64,000 nt of DNA from Enoplosus armatus (taxonomy: Eukaryota; Chordata; Actinopteri; Centrarchiformes; Enoplosidae): assembly GCF_043641665.1 (NCBI RefSeq), contig NC_092180.1, positions 1,892,501 through 1,956,500 on the forward strand, in the 5' to 3' direction. Of this stretch, positions 25,101 through 39,268 are shown piece by piece (the stretch's first letter is position 1; the number at the start of each line of letters is the position of its first letter). Position numbers and translations under genes: made by a program. Under the pieces are notes generated by a model. That model saw nothing but the letters and a program-made list of their open reading frames with translations, made no database searches and had not been told where the DNA came from.

Positions 25101-28100
25101 TTAGACCACCCGTTGGCAGAGTGTGATAATGTGTATGAGCATGTATTGACCAAACACACACACACTTACATACACATACAAAAAAAAACAACATATACAC
25201 ACATACACACACACTTTCATGCTCATCTGTTCCCAGTCAGCTGCAGGATTTACAGTTTAGAGGACGCTCTCCCTTCATTCCAAAACTGCCCCTGAACACA
25301 AGCCAATCCCTGCAGGAGCCCCGAAAAATGACTTTAAAAATCCTTCCAAAAAGACCGAGCGCCGGCTGACACGCAGCAGGAAAACAGACATCTACCTGTC
25401 AGCCTGTGAACAGTCATGCAGGGCAGAAGGTTCTGCATGTTTATGCATCAGGGCTTGTTTTTATATTCACAGTTAACTGCATTGATTTCTCTTGAAGTAT
25501 CCTACAGTATATTTGCAGAACTGAAATCAGTTTGACGCTTCTTAATAAGATTGTTCGTGCTCATTCTTTGACATTTGAGACCCAAAGTGTTCAATAGTAA
25601 ATGAATAAATGAAGACATTATGAAATAAATCATTTGAATAAATACAATAAAATAAAGACTTGTTCTGCATCCCCCATACGATAGTTCACATGCAAACAAT
25701 TTGTTTTTGGTTTCAAAATGTCCTTTTTCTAAAGTCTAAAGTTTTTATGACCTCAGTGTTTTAGATTTGAGAGTTTCTCATCTAACAAGAAGGTGAGGAG
25801 GAGTATTTCCCAAAATGTCCAGATGTTCCTTTAAAAATCATCCAGTTTAAATTTAAAAGAAGTCATTTGGAACGTGACGGGTGGTGTCAAGGAGGGGGTG
25901 GTTTATTTCATCTGACGTGGCTGTCAGGACACGTGAGACAGAAAGGATTACTGGTATACAGTTTATTTCCACAGAATATTATTTTGAAAACCTATTCAAA
26001 CTTTTCTGTAACTGCGTATCTCCGACTTTCATGAACTAAACAAAATATCCTTGTTTGAGAGGACCAGAGAGCAGAACCCTCTGCTGAAAGCCGGAGTTGA
26101 GGTTTAAGTGACAATGATTTGCTTAAAAGTACAATAAAAACTTATATACTTAAATACCTGAGAGACGGGCCTTGTTGCTTCTATAGGTGACTCTGTGGTT
26201 ATTGCACCCTGCTCAGCACAGCTGTCTGCCTGCAGGAGGTGAACTGTTTTCTTCTGCAACAACTGGAATGTTTTGGGGTTCGGCTCATTTTCAGCTCCAC
26301 CTCGGGCCGGCTGTGATGGGTTTTGGCTGGAGCTGCTGTAGCGGAGGTCTGTCCAAGTAGTTCCTGCTGTACGGGGCTCCAGTCCGCAGTACTGTCGGTG
26401 TGCAGCAGATTTCTCTGTGAATGTAAGAGAAGCAGCCAACTATAACCTTTGTTTATAACGTTGTTTGTTTTGTTGAAGGCTGAGGATTAAAGATTTAAAC
26501 ATGAGCAGAACTAACTAAATAAAGCAGAAATCTATCGTATGTCAGGGTGCCTTTTAGTTCATTAAGGACATTTTTCACTTAAGAAATGTATCATTTGTTT
26601 CCAGCTTCTCAAAAGTCACAATTTGATGCTTTTCTCTGTTTTTAAAGTAAAATTGAAAAACTTTGGATTGTGGACATTTGGCCCGACAACACGAGTCATG
26701 TGAGGATGTCACGTTGACCTCTGGGAAATTGTGGTGGCAATTTTTCACTATTAAAAATGAACAGATGAATTGATAATGAAAACAAGTGTTTGTTTAAAAT
26801 CTGTTAGATACAGAAGCTGATTAAAGAGTGTAAGTTTAGAGTCTCTCTTATGTATGTAAATGATGATACACTCATCTTTCATAAGTCGTGGGACCGTTTC
26901 ACTCGATGAGGTGTGAAGTGATCGCACAACCCTGAGGGAAGTTTTCTTTCAAAGCATGACAAACGGCTAAACTGCTCATTAGTATTGATTGGTGATAAAA
27001 TTAGATTCAACTACATAATGTGGAGCGCTGTGAGCTGCATTTACTGATGAACATGGTTCAGTAGCAGCAGAAAATGACCTGCTATCTCCAATGTTTGTGT
27101 CTGCTGGTGTCACATCCAGAGCGTTCCTTCACAGACAGGTGCCACATGTATAATAACAACATCAGTACAGATCACATTACATACAAATAACATGTATGGA
27201 ATATATGTGCTGCTTATTTTAGACAATACTTCTTAAAGTGTCCTCCAACAAGCACGATCCGGCTGATATACTGCATGTGCTCACGCAGCGTGTGGACACC
27301 TTCGTACAACCTTGACATGGTTTTCCCAGTTTGGTGTGGAAGAACTGGCCTCAGCTGGAACACCGACTGTGAGCCACCATCAGTGTGGGACTTCACACTG
27401 GGTGCTCTTGTTTCTGAATGCAGCCATGGAGTGGAGGCTGTTGTAGCAGCACATGAAGGCCCATGCTTTTGGAATATGTCGTGTTCAACAGTCCCATATG
27501 GGTAGAAATGTAGTGTGTCCCTTTACTTTTGGCCATGTGGTGTCATCGGTCGACTGACACGTAAACCTGTAAAAGCTGATGTAGCGGAGCATTTTATCTT
27601 GAAAATACTGGTAAACCCTTCTGTGCGTTGTCCTCGTGTGAAGTGGCAGTGCACAGTATGGAAGTGCACATGAAGGGAATCTGCTCCCATCACTGCATTA
27701 TTGCATACTTTATGACAACATATGCTTTGCATGCAGCCATCTGGTGTGTTGCCCTTCAGTGGGGTCAGTTCTTGGATGGATTTGTATCAGTGTGTCACCG
27801 TGCTTTGAAGTTGCGGTGTAAAGGAAGAGGACGGGGAAATAGAGACGCAGAGCTTCAACAAGGCTTCATTAAGCAGGACAGAGTGAAACCAGACGGCTTC
27901 ACACAACAGCAGAGCATGAAATCAGACAGAGAGAGACACATAAATGTACATTACATCACACGACAGGCAGGTGTGCACGCTGGTGTGTAAGTGTAGCTTT
28001 AATGATGTATGGAGCCGCCCCCCCGAGTTGCTTAGCAACAACAAGGATTTGTTTCTTGAAGAAGCTGCTTTATTCCTTTTATTTTGTCCTTTATCCCTCA

Positions 28101-28992
28101 AGATTTCGGTGCCACTGGAGGTGGCATTAGCTGGTAAACATTTTATCAAAGGTAATATTTTGTTATGATGTCCACTGATGAAGCTCACTGTAATCAGCTC
28201 ATACGGAGCATTCTTTGAAGACCAGTTGTGAGTTTGTCCTACAAATAACAAAGCTCAGTTGAGTCTCGATTCCATTCATTTTTCGTTGGTTTTATTTATT
28301 CGTCCTCGTCAGATGATACTTATGGAACATTAGTGTAATAAGTATAATTCCCTGATGTGATCTGAAGTGGTTTAAAAAGATGATCTGGAAACTGAGAAGC
28401 ACTCACATTTAATGCAATGAATGAAAACTGAAAAAATCATTTTACTTAAGATGTGTTAAAAAAAAATCTTCATGTAATTTTGGAATTCAATATTATTTTA
28501 GTTTTGATAAAGTTTGACACAAGGTAATATCAGCTCTCATACATGGTGAGTTCAGTGGACTCCAGTGGGTCACGACTGGTGACGCATTTAAGCTGAGAAA
28601 AATCTCTATTTGCTTCATTATTATTATTCTTCTTGTTTCTTGACATTCTGTCTTTAATCACAGATGGATGTGAAACGTGTTTTTATTCTCATGTATGCTG
28701 AATGTGCAGTTGACTTTCTCTTCCATTGCTTTGCACACTGAGCAGCTCAAGTCTTTTTAAGACGACTTGCACAGTTAAATCTGTTGTATAGAATCTATAA
28801 ATCCCCTCTTTTATGAACTTTCTCTGGTTTTAAGCTTTATGAAACCTGCTTTCTTAAAGCTGTGAAACAATACATCAGGCAACAATGCATACTCCGGCTT
28901 CCCTCTCTATTCTTGCATTTAGTGTAATGACATTTATGTTTGAACTTGATTTGCATCACATCTTTATTTTGTTTTGAAGAGAGGCGTTGTCA

Positions 28993-29031
<39 letters not shown>

Positions 29032-32000
29032 ACAGTGAGAGTGTCTTGGGGTTTTTCAATCTGCACAGTCAGTTGTTATTTTCTCTGTTCTTTTCATGTT
29101 TTATTAATTTGCTGTGTGCAAATGAATCGACTGTAAACACCTGAGGCTGCGACTGTAAAAGAGATTTTCACCACTGAATGTTATTTCATCATTCCAATCT
29201 GTAAGTCTGTAAATGGAGAAGCTTTTGTTATATTTTTAAAAAAAAAAGGCAAGTAGCTTTTCTGTTCGTTTTGTGTTCCTTTACTTAACATTTCTACATT
29301 TCATTAAAAAAAAGATTATTGTTCAGTCTTTTTACAGACAAAACCCCTCTGAGGCAGCATTTAGACCACCGCTGGATGCCAAAACTCTCCCCTGAAACCA
29401 GACAAATGGAAACCTCTCAGCAATCACTGCCTCTAAATTAACATTTGAGGAAAATGTGATTGAACAATTTAAACAAACAGGATTTGCGATGAAAATAAAA
29501 ACTGATTTTCTGTAACTGTCAGGGAGGAAGCTTCAGCGTATCGAACAGAGCTACTGATATTTCAGAAAAGGTGTGTTCTTCCACCGTGGGCTGAAGGGCC
29601 AAAAGCCCCCCATCTGCTCCTTAATGTGATCCATGATCCGTCTTTGAAAAACAATCAATAGATTTTCTTTTGTAAAACTTGTTTTGCATGATTTGCCATA
29701 TTTAGGCTATTTGTCATTATGTATGTACGACTTCTTTTCACTAGTTGTCTTGTGACGTGTTAGAAAACAGCCATGAACAAGCTATAGATCCTGACCTGTA
29801 GGACCTGATGGTTATTACTGCAGGAGGCTGACTGATGCACCAGCAGGCAGATACCACAGATATCATTACAGATGCAATATGTCACCACTGGCACAACATC
29901 ATGTTTGCATGTAAGCAAAAAGAGATAGCTTTACTTAAATGTGTGAAACGGTTTCTTCTAGACAGCAAGTTTTATTCGGCTTTAAAATGTCCAAACTGTT
30001 CGTTAAGCATTCTGTCAGTTCATTTGTAAAACACGTACATGACCTCAACAAAAGCCACAACTTTAGATGGTTACCTTTCTTCTTCTACTCCTCCCGCCTG
30101 CTGCTGTTGCAGCTGCTGGCTTACTGTTGCTGGTGTTTCCGCTCCGCTGTGCAGATGTGCAGCGGACACGAGGGAGAGAGAGAGACCGGGAGAGAGGGGA
30201 GAGAGAGACCGGGAGAGAGAGACCGGGAGAGAGCGGGAGAGAGAGAGACCGGGAGAGAGGGGAGAGAGGGGAGAGAGAGGGGAGAGAGAGAGACCGGGAG
30301 AGAGCGGGAGAGAGGGGAGAGAGAGACCGGGAGAGAGCGGGAGAGAGGGGAGAGAGCGGGAGAGAGGGGAGAGAGGGGAGAGAGGGGAGAGAGAGAGACC
30401 GGGAGAGAGGGGAGAGAGAGACCGGGAGAGACCGGGAGAGAGAGAGACCGGGAGAGAGGGGAGAGAGAGACCGGGAGAGAGCGGGAGAGAGGGGAGAGAG
30501 GGGAGAGAGAGAGACCGGGAGAGAGGGGAGAGAGGGGAGAGAGAGAGACCGGGAGAGAGGGGAGAGAGAGACCGGGAGAGAGCGGGAGAGAGGGGAGAGA
30601 GAGAGACCGGGAGAGAGGGGAGAGAGAGACCGGGAGAGAGGGGAGAGAGGGGAGAGAGAGAGACCGGGAGAGAGGGGAGAGAGGGGAGAGAGAGACCGGG
30701 AGAGAGAGACCGGGAGAGAGCGGGAGAGAGGGGAGAGAGAGACCGGGAGAGAGGGGAGAGAGGGGAGAGAGAGACCGGGAGAGACCGGGAGAGAGGGGAG
30801 AGAGAGAGACCGGGAGAGAGGGGAGAGAGAGAGCGGGAGAGAGGGGAGAGAGGGGAGGTGTGTAAGGGGCGGGATGAGGGAAGTCATGTGTGTTAGCGGA
30901 GGGGGTCGTGCTGACTTACCAGGGAGGCGGTGGTAGTGGAAGGTGTGAGCGGGATCATGTGCGCAGCGCGCGGCAGCTCTTCTCCGCGGAGTCGCTGTCC
31001 GCGGTGCTGAAGGGGGGAGTCGGGTCTGAGAGCGCGAACCGTGACGCCGAGTCCGAGTAGCAGAGGAGCGAACATGAAGTCGATCATCAATGCCTTAAAA
31101 AAGGAAGGTAAGCAGCTGCTCTTTGCTTTTCTGCACTTTTCAAAAGCTCCAGTGTCAACTTCAGTCAGGGCGGAGCAGATGTCCCTTCCTTCAGTCACTT
31201 GAGGTATTTTTAGGGTGGAGGTAGGTCGGCGCGTATTTAGGTTACAAGAATAATCCGCGAGTTGTGTCTTTTTTCTTTTTGTTCGGACGAACAGGAGAAG
31301 GAGCCAGCTCCGACTCTGGACGAGTTTTTAGGTCACAGAGAGAAGAAAAGTGGGACTGTAAGGTGGAGAAAACACCCACAGACATGACTACGTGCTGTTC
31401 CCCCCACCCAAACAGAACCTAAAGAGCCCATCCATCTGCCCGGGTGTGAAACATGTTGGTGGCTTTGATTCATCCGCTGCTATTTTCTCAATGAAGACGG
31501 AGCCTCTGAGTCTGCACAGCGGGCTGGGGGCCTATAGGCGGGGAGGGGTGCCAAAAACCTGGATTCTGTAGGAGCGAATATAAATATAGTTGATAGCTTT
31601 TTATGTACACTTCTACATCCGATGCTAGTATTATTATTATTAGTGTTATTGTTGTTTTCATAAAGAAACACTCATTAACACTAATTAATAGGATTTGATG
31701 GATTAATAGAGCTGTTGTGTTGGATTGCATTAGATGTAGCTGTGCTAAACTGGCAGCTCAGTGTAATTACCTGTATGTGTGCAAATGTTGCAGGTTTGTA
31801 CCAAGGTGCAATTTATGATGTCAGTGAAGCCTCTAGTGGCAAAATGTAAAAACTAGCTAGCAAAGACAGTTGTAGTAGTAAAAGGGAAATATTTATAGAC
31901 ACGTGTGTCTCTGCAGTGAATGCACACTTTCTATTCTATTCTTGGAAAAAAAGCATATAACAGTGATGCAAAATCATTCATTTTGCAAACTTGAAACTTG

Positions 32001-35000
32001 TGTTTAAACATCTGTAGTAACTGATTTGTACCTGAAATGTTTGCAGCGTTACAGAACTTGTGCTTCAGACTTTCTGAGCACAGATCTGATCTCTTCAGCT
32101 TTGCACGCTGGAACTTCTTGCAGCTTTTTAATGGTGGAAAGATCCGAAAAACAGTGACTGAAACTGAAGGTGACATAAACTGTGCGTGCAGTTTATGTCG
32201 TGTTTTCCATGTGATGACTGCTAACGCTAACTAAAGAGGAACACGTAACCGCTCAACTACATTCCATGACAGTGTAACAATAAACATGTAAATCTGAAAT
32301 CATTCCCTCGCTCAGTGTTTTCCACATGAAAATCACTATAGAAACTATAAATACTGTTGCCAGCAGTAAATTGAGGTTCCGGGAACTTATGAATCATCGC
32401 TGTTTTGCGTCACCACTGACAGTGTAGTTTCACATAACTGTAATTTACCCATCTGTCATCTCATAAGTACAGGCAAAGCAATGCATTGTGGGATTTCTTT
32501 TATAAAATGTAAGGGACTCACTTTGACTGTTTGTCGCTCCATTGCTTTTCTATTTTCTATTCATATTTCAATTCAGGATACAAAGGTTTCAAATAGGAAG
32601 CAATTTTGGATAAAGCTCAAGTGAACCAAGGCGGCTTCCAGGCGTCAAGAACATGCTAAACATCCGTAACACGATAGAAAAGCTACAGGAGAGCTTCGAA
32701 CAGAATTTGTCTCCATGGCTGTCAAATCTAGAGAATTTAACAAGTCTTGCCTCCGGCTGTCATGAAAACGCGACAGTGCGAAGGATTTCGTTTTGTGCAG
32801 CTTTAAATCTCTTTTTAAACCGCGTCTAAACACACAGTCTTAGTGTCCTCTTCAGTTGGGAACTTGAGCAGCCGCCCTGTAGCAGATACAGTGTGCTTAA
32901 AATGATATGAAAAGAAGCCCATATCCAGCTGTTTGGTCTGACAGCAGCCAGATGTAACCAGCTTCATTCACTTCAACTGAATAGCTCCATCTGATGGAAA
33001 TTTTAAATATTACATTTTCTCCCTAAATGTGAACTGTTGGCTGAATTAAAGATAAGTTCATAATTTTAATCATTGAACTTGATGGACATGAGAGGAAACA
33101 AACAGGAGGTTTTGCAACAGGAGGAGACGTCTCCCACTGAGACAATGTCCTCCTTGGCTTTCACCATTAATGGCAGGAAGACACAGGAGATGCAAGTCAT
33201 ACCTTTTGACTCGTTCGCTGTCCGATGTTCTCGTTCCGATTGTTCTCTGTTTGTTATTTCGCTGGAATCAGGACTCGCTGACATCACGTGTGAGCGGGAG
33301 AAATAATAGTAAAACTAAAATGGCGCTGAAACTGAGAGAGTAGCTTTTGTTTCACTCTTGATCAGGTTTCAGTTGAGAGCTGCAGCTCAGCTGAGGTCAA
33401 CCTGACTCTCTCCTCTAGCTCTTCCTGCAGAGTTTGCCCTCCATTCGCCATCTCATCCAAATTTAGAGTTTTTTTGCTCCATTTCTTTCCTTTTTCTGTG
33501 TGGATTGCAGCTTAAATTAGCAAAGCAAGGGGGCGCCCTGGTGGCCTAGAGGTTAATCTGCTGATCATGTACCGCAACACTCCCAGTTCGGATCTGGCCG
33601 GCGACCTTTGCTGCATGTTCCTGGTGTCTCTCAACTCCTTTCTTGTCATCTCTCTACTGTCGCTATGTAAGAAAGGGATACATAAAGAAAGAAATTAGTA
33701 AGGCAACTCTTCCTGATGAATATTCATTTCTCTTCTGGTGCAGAAACATGCAGGAATGTGTTGCGGTGTGGTGCCTCAGTCCTTCACGCTGTGCTCCTCT
33801 CTGGCTTCCTGGACTAAAACGTCATTACGTGTGAGGCGTTTAGTCTCTGTAGGTTTTCAATAATCTTTGGGAAAATGTAAACTTGGGGAATTGATCAAAA
33901 ATGTAATATTAATTAATATTTTATGGGTAGATTTTTCAGGTAAGGGGACATGAAGAATAATTGTTCACTTATTTACATATGACAGACCTGAGTGCTACAG
34001 TATTCAGTATGTGAACCATGTCCGTAACTGGTGATTATATATATATATCGTCTGCACCGCTGCTCCGTCAGTTCTCAGCCCGGCTGGTTTCAGCCTGATC
34101 TCTGCGAGGGGTATCTGGGTTATAAATGTACAAAATGTAACTTTGATTTGACTTTATGATTAGCACACATCATGTTGGCATAAACTGGACTACTGAAAGC
34201 TAACTATATTAGCATAATGTCAACACTCGGCTGAGTGCTTCCAGACTCACTGACCTCTGACATGCATTCTGTGTTTCAACAGCATTTAATTATATAGATT
34301 CCTCTGATTGCTTTTCCAACTGTTACGTAAGATGCTCGGGTTGTTTTGACTCCCCACCCTCATTTTACTTGAGAATTAATTTGTGTGAGCTGCTGTGTGT
34401 GAAAGAAAGTCATGGAGTGTTCAACTGAAGTTAGAACTCGTCCAACCAGCTTGGAGGCCACACGAACCTCAGGGACTCGCGCATGTAGCCTGGGAGCTCC
34501 TAAATGTGCTAGCTCATTAGATGTTAGCACCTCTTCATCAACACGTCGGCTGTAGACACAGAGAGAGAGAAAGGTCTGAGATATTAGTCTGGGAAAGTGA
34601 TAATGACTCAGTGAATCCCCTTTTCAGGCTGCCAGGAAGTGAACAGCAGGAAACTGCACCGCAGCTAACAGGCGGCCATGCTTGCCTGGTCATTGTATTA
34701 ATCAACTCATAATCAGCAGATGCTTATTGGAATGGCTGCAGGCCTGTTCTGCTCTCCCTGCACCGTTGTAATTGTGAGGAGAGCTGGCGATGGCAGTTGT
34801 AGGCTCGTCATCTTGCAGTGTAATGGAGGAATCTATCCATGGGGAAATCAAGGCCAACCTCCATTACTGGTTCAGCCCGACAGTATAGCGCAAGCAGCGG
34901 GGGCCCGAGGAACTCGGCTCTGCTCATATAATCCTGGTAATCATGCTAATGATGGTCACAGAGAGAGAGCAGTGTGGAGCGTGGTGCCATGGCCAATCAC

Positions 35001-37200
35001 CAATCTCAGCTCAATATCTGAGTGTGTGTCTGAGCTGCTGTATGTGCATGGGAGAGACAATTATATCCTCTATTGGTTTTAGCTGTCTCGTGTTGGGGGC
35101 GCCCACACAGTCATACAGAGAGAATGAGATTTTGATGGATTGATAAGAAAGAAATGACGCGACATGTCCAATAACAACGAGGGTCAGTAGATCGATGGAC
35201 AGACGTGTATGTGCGTGTGCATCCGAGCACATCAGAGCGAAAAGGTTTCATATGTCTTCTCCATCTGCTTCCATGTGCTGCACAAATGCTGACATGCACT
35301 TTGTTTTGATTATACATGACACAAAGGGTTAACTGCAGTCCCATCAGAGATTCCTTTGGTAAAGGTTTTGATTGGATGTGTCGTCTGTGTTACATCCAGG
35401 TAACTTTTTCACCTCATGACTGAGTAGGAAACTGCTGCCATGCAATCACAGTTTTTCTCTCACTCACTGTGATGGAGAGCGGTGATCGTGGTGAGCAGGT
35501 TTACGGTGGAAAGGACTTTGCTAGATGTGTGTTACTGAAAAGGAGAAGATTACAGAGTAATCTCCACCAGCGGCGGAAACTTGTAGGAGAAAACGCGAGC
35601 GGCCCCGGCTGACCGACCACAGTTCTCGTGGTCTCCACTTTGAACTGGTGTGTGTTGAACAGGGTCTTCCAGGCAGATCTGTTCCCATGAATGAGGCTTC
35701 GATGTGGTCAAGACATGTACTAATTAAAGTGTGACCAAGTGCAACATCTGCAAGAGGCATAGTCGCTCCTTTCCATTATGCCAATAGTTCAATATGTGCT
35801 CAGCTAGTGGAAATGAATGAGCATCACAGCGGCAGCAGTCTGGATACAATCCAGAAGCACCGTTTAATCTTCACACATTCACAGTGTTTACACACATATA
35901 CAGCACTCTGTACGATGTATTGTTTGTCCATCACAGCTGCCAAGGTAGGGTTGTTTTCTGATACAGTTTGATATAGAAATTAATGTTATTATTAGAAGTA
36001 GTGATAGTAATTGGATGTGCGCTATAAGGCAACACTGAATGGTGCACTGATGGAAAACGTAACACTGGGTACATTCAGTGTGTGTGGAGGGTGGTGGGGC
36101 AGTCTGGTGTGGAGATGTCAGCATGATGTACAGTAGCTTAATCATTTTTCCAGAGGATGACACAATGCAAATATTAAAAACTGCAATTCACAGTTACTAC
36201 AAAGGCTAACAGGTGACGCCCACCCGCAGTTCATTCAGCTGGACCTGTGAGGGCTGTTTTACATGTATGCTAGTTCTAGTCCTGAAAGTGATTTGAAGAT
36301 CGAAAACAGAATCCCGAAATGTATTCAACTAACAGATCTTAAAGCAGATGTTGTGTGCTGGGGGGGGGGTGTACTCCAGCTCCCTGTGACCCTGCACAAG
36401 AGAAGCAGGTGTAGATAATAGAAACATACTGCAGCACTTTGAATGATTTCTATGGTTGTGATTCGTTAAAAAAAGCATTTCAGCACTCGAGCCAGCTCGT
36501 GTTATAACCACGTATTAGAGTTCTCACAGGCAGTACTATACTACAATTACAGGGCTAATGCTGTAAAGACCAGATTTACTGGTTTTGAATCCTGTGCACA
36601 CAGCTGCTCCTGTGTTGCACCTTTACACCAGTCACATTGACAAATGGTGTTCTGTAGTTGTTACTAACAAATCATCGTATGACTTTGACCCAAGGTCGGG
36701 GTGACGTTTTCTTCAGGAGAGTTCAGGGTTAGTGGTCTCCACCATCATTCAAGAGCAGCTCCGTGCAGCTCCGTGCAGCTCTGTGCAGCTCCGTGCAGCT
36801 CTGTGCAGGTCTGTGCAGGTCTGTGCAGCTCCGTGCAGCTCCGTGCAGCTCTGTGCAGCTCCGTGCAGCTCCGTGCAGCTCCGTGCAGCCCCGTGCAGTG
36901 GTGTCTGCAGGGATGTAGAGGAGGTGTTCTCATGTAAAGTCTCCACTAACATAGGCTGCTTTGTAGTGCTGGTACCAGATTGTGTCTAATTTGATAGAAT
37001 ATGAATAACTGTAGAAAGACGGGATGATTTCTTAGGCAATAATGTTGTTTCTTTCTGATCAGCAATATTTACAATTTAAAGTATGACGTGTCTGATAAGG
37101 CCAAACTGTCGAAGGGACTTTTTGTTCGGTTGGAATTAAATGGTAAAATACATTTTTCTGGAATAAAAAACAAAATTCACTTGATACTTTGCTCAGTCAG

Positions 37201-37262
<62 letters not shown>

Positions 37263-39176
37263 TCAGGTCAAACATTACGTCCTGTCGATCAGCATTTAGA
37301 AATACACAGAAACGAAATGCTACAATTTAAAAAGATGAACAAAAATGTGATTCCTTCTCTCCCTCGTTCCTCTGCAGTGCCTTTCCGCGAGGCTCCAGCC
37401 TACTCCAAACGCCGCCGGGGTCCGTCTTCTGGCAACGGCAGCGGAAACGACCAGTCCCCCTCCTCGTTATCAGCGCCACGGGTCCTCCTGCGCTCCAACA
37501 GCGACAACAACCTAACAGTCAGTCAGTACCAGCAGCAGCACGGTTCTCCTGGCAACTGGGCCCCCCATCTGCAGCAGCACCAACACGCCCAGCCCCACCT
37601 GCACAGGGCCCCCCAGCAGGGTCACTCGCAGCCTGGCTCCTCAGCATTGCATCGCAGCCTATCACCCCAGCTGCTCCAGCAGATGCCCAGCGGCAGCCCC
37701 AATGGCAACGTGGTGGTCCGGACCATGGGGAGGGGGGCAAGGAGCCGGTCGCCCTCCCTCAGCCGGCTGGGGGAGGAGGCCCGACGGGCTCTACCTTCAC
37801 AGCGCCAGCCCAGGTGAGCCTCTACAACGCACTGGAGGGTGGAGAGCTGTTTGTGTGAGTGAGTGAATCAGAAGGAAGGAGTGACAGTTTGAGATCCGCA
37901 CTCTGTTTATTCTCTTTTTTCTTTTAACACGATCCAGGCTCACTAACCTGGAGGTCACAGGCGAACACATGACTCACAAATATTTTACCGTCAATATTTT
38001 GCTGTCGTGTTCCAGCACAGCTGCGATCTGGTCAGCGCCGGCTTTTAGCAGTTACCTTTAAGATGTCACCACCGTCACACAGAAATTCTGGTCTGGAGAA
38101 AATCGAGAGAAAAATCATTTTACACCACAGAGAAGATTTCCTCCAGACCTCTGGATGGAGATGAAGCGTAAAGCATCAGTTCACCCAAATTACAAAAAAC
38201 ATTTCTGCCTTACCTCTTGCAGTTTTGGTTTTGTTTGTCCAGGTTTTGAGAACATGTATATATATACACACAGATTTAACACCAACACCAACAGGTGGTG
38301 CAGTCTTCAGTGTCTCAGAGGAGCTGCGTGAAGTCTGATAAATGTCCTCCAGTGATGTCACCTGAGTCAGCCGACGAGTTTGAAACAGAAAACAGTCTGT
38401 TGGTGTGGCGTTAGAAAGACCTCTGTAGCTGCTGCTCATCTGTCATCAACTCGCCAACTGTCGGCGCTCATGTTGCATTGTGGGTAATGCAACACCAAGG
38501 AAGAAGAATGTTCGGAACATGAAAGACAATTCTGCTGCAACGATTTTGATCCTTTTAAACTGTCCATCTTGAGTCGGGCAGTGTTAAAGGAGTGCAGTGC
38601 TGACTCGCTACAGTACTCACAAAGTACAAACAAAGTAGAACTAAGTACAAAATCCAACAGCAACAAAGAGCAAAGTCCCCGTTAGTCTGCTCTTGTTTCC
38701 GTGTAGTTTTTCAATGCTGTGACGGCCACAAACTGAAGTCCAGTCGCTTCTATTTGATTTGGTTTCTCGGCAGAAATGACAGACACAGATGTCTCAGACC
38801 CTGGACAAATAAAACCGAAAACTATCTGCATGACGAGGAAAATGTTTGTTTGTGTGTTTGTTTTTTGTAATTTGGGGGAACTTAGCCTTTAAGGCATTCT
38901 CGATGGGAGTTGTGTCTCCTCAGAGCTCTGGCAGCGTACAGTAAGTCTTCATGTACTGTATATGCAGTATACATCCCATCCCACCATCCCCCATGCAATA
39001 CGATGTATGACGGGTTCCTCTGGGAAACGTGCCATCAAAAAGACTGGCTTCCTACAGTAGCCACGGCAACTGTTGCTATGGTTGCCTACAGACACTTTGA
39101 AAATGTGTGTGAATTTGTATGTATGCAGTATGTGCGCTCCATATACCTGCTTTAAGAATGCTCATTCTAACTTAAG

Positions 39177-39268
<92 letters not shown>

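Larger units (their letters stand above)
20229..37377 (+). other. shank2 intron, 17.1 kb, contains SHANK2A promoter and first exon
   Basis: This is the longest complete intron here for the ankyrin form. It carries a CpG-rich pocket (20300-20530), a tRNA-like SINE (22510-22586), a Tc1-like remnant (27225-27545), the GA-rich satellite (30171-30857), the alternative first exon (31074-31107), another SINE (33530-33690) and a 10-bp minisatellite (36757-36895). Other parts look like unique intron sequence. Confidence 0.85.

Noticed and set aside
29939..30936. Long open frames of about 285-308 codons on + and 274 on - with Arg/Glu/Gly or Ser/Leu/Pro repeats
   Set aside because: They arise because the GA-rich tandem array contains no T, so stop codons cannot occur on the + strand. 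All three forward frames are open at once, which shows repeat structure and not coding.
34720..35082. 120-codon open frame in the SHANK2A first intron
   Set aside because: No recognisable domain and no good splice borders. Kept only as a possible conserved non-coding stretch.
36701..36989. Open frames with [13 protein letters not shown] repeats on both strands
   Set aside because: These are translations of the 10-bp minisatellite in several frames. No start context, splice signal or similarity to a protein.
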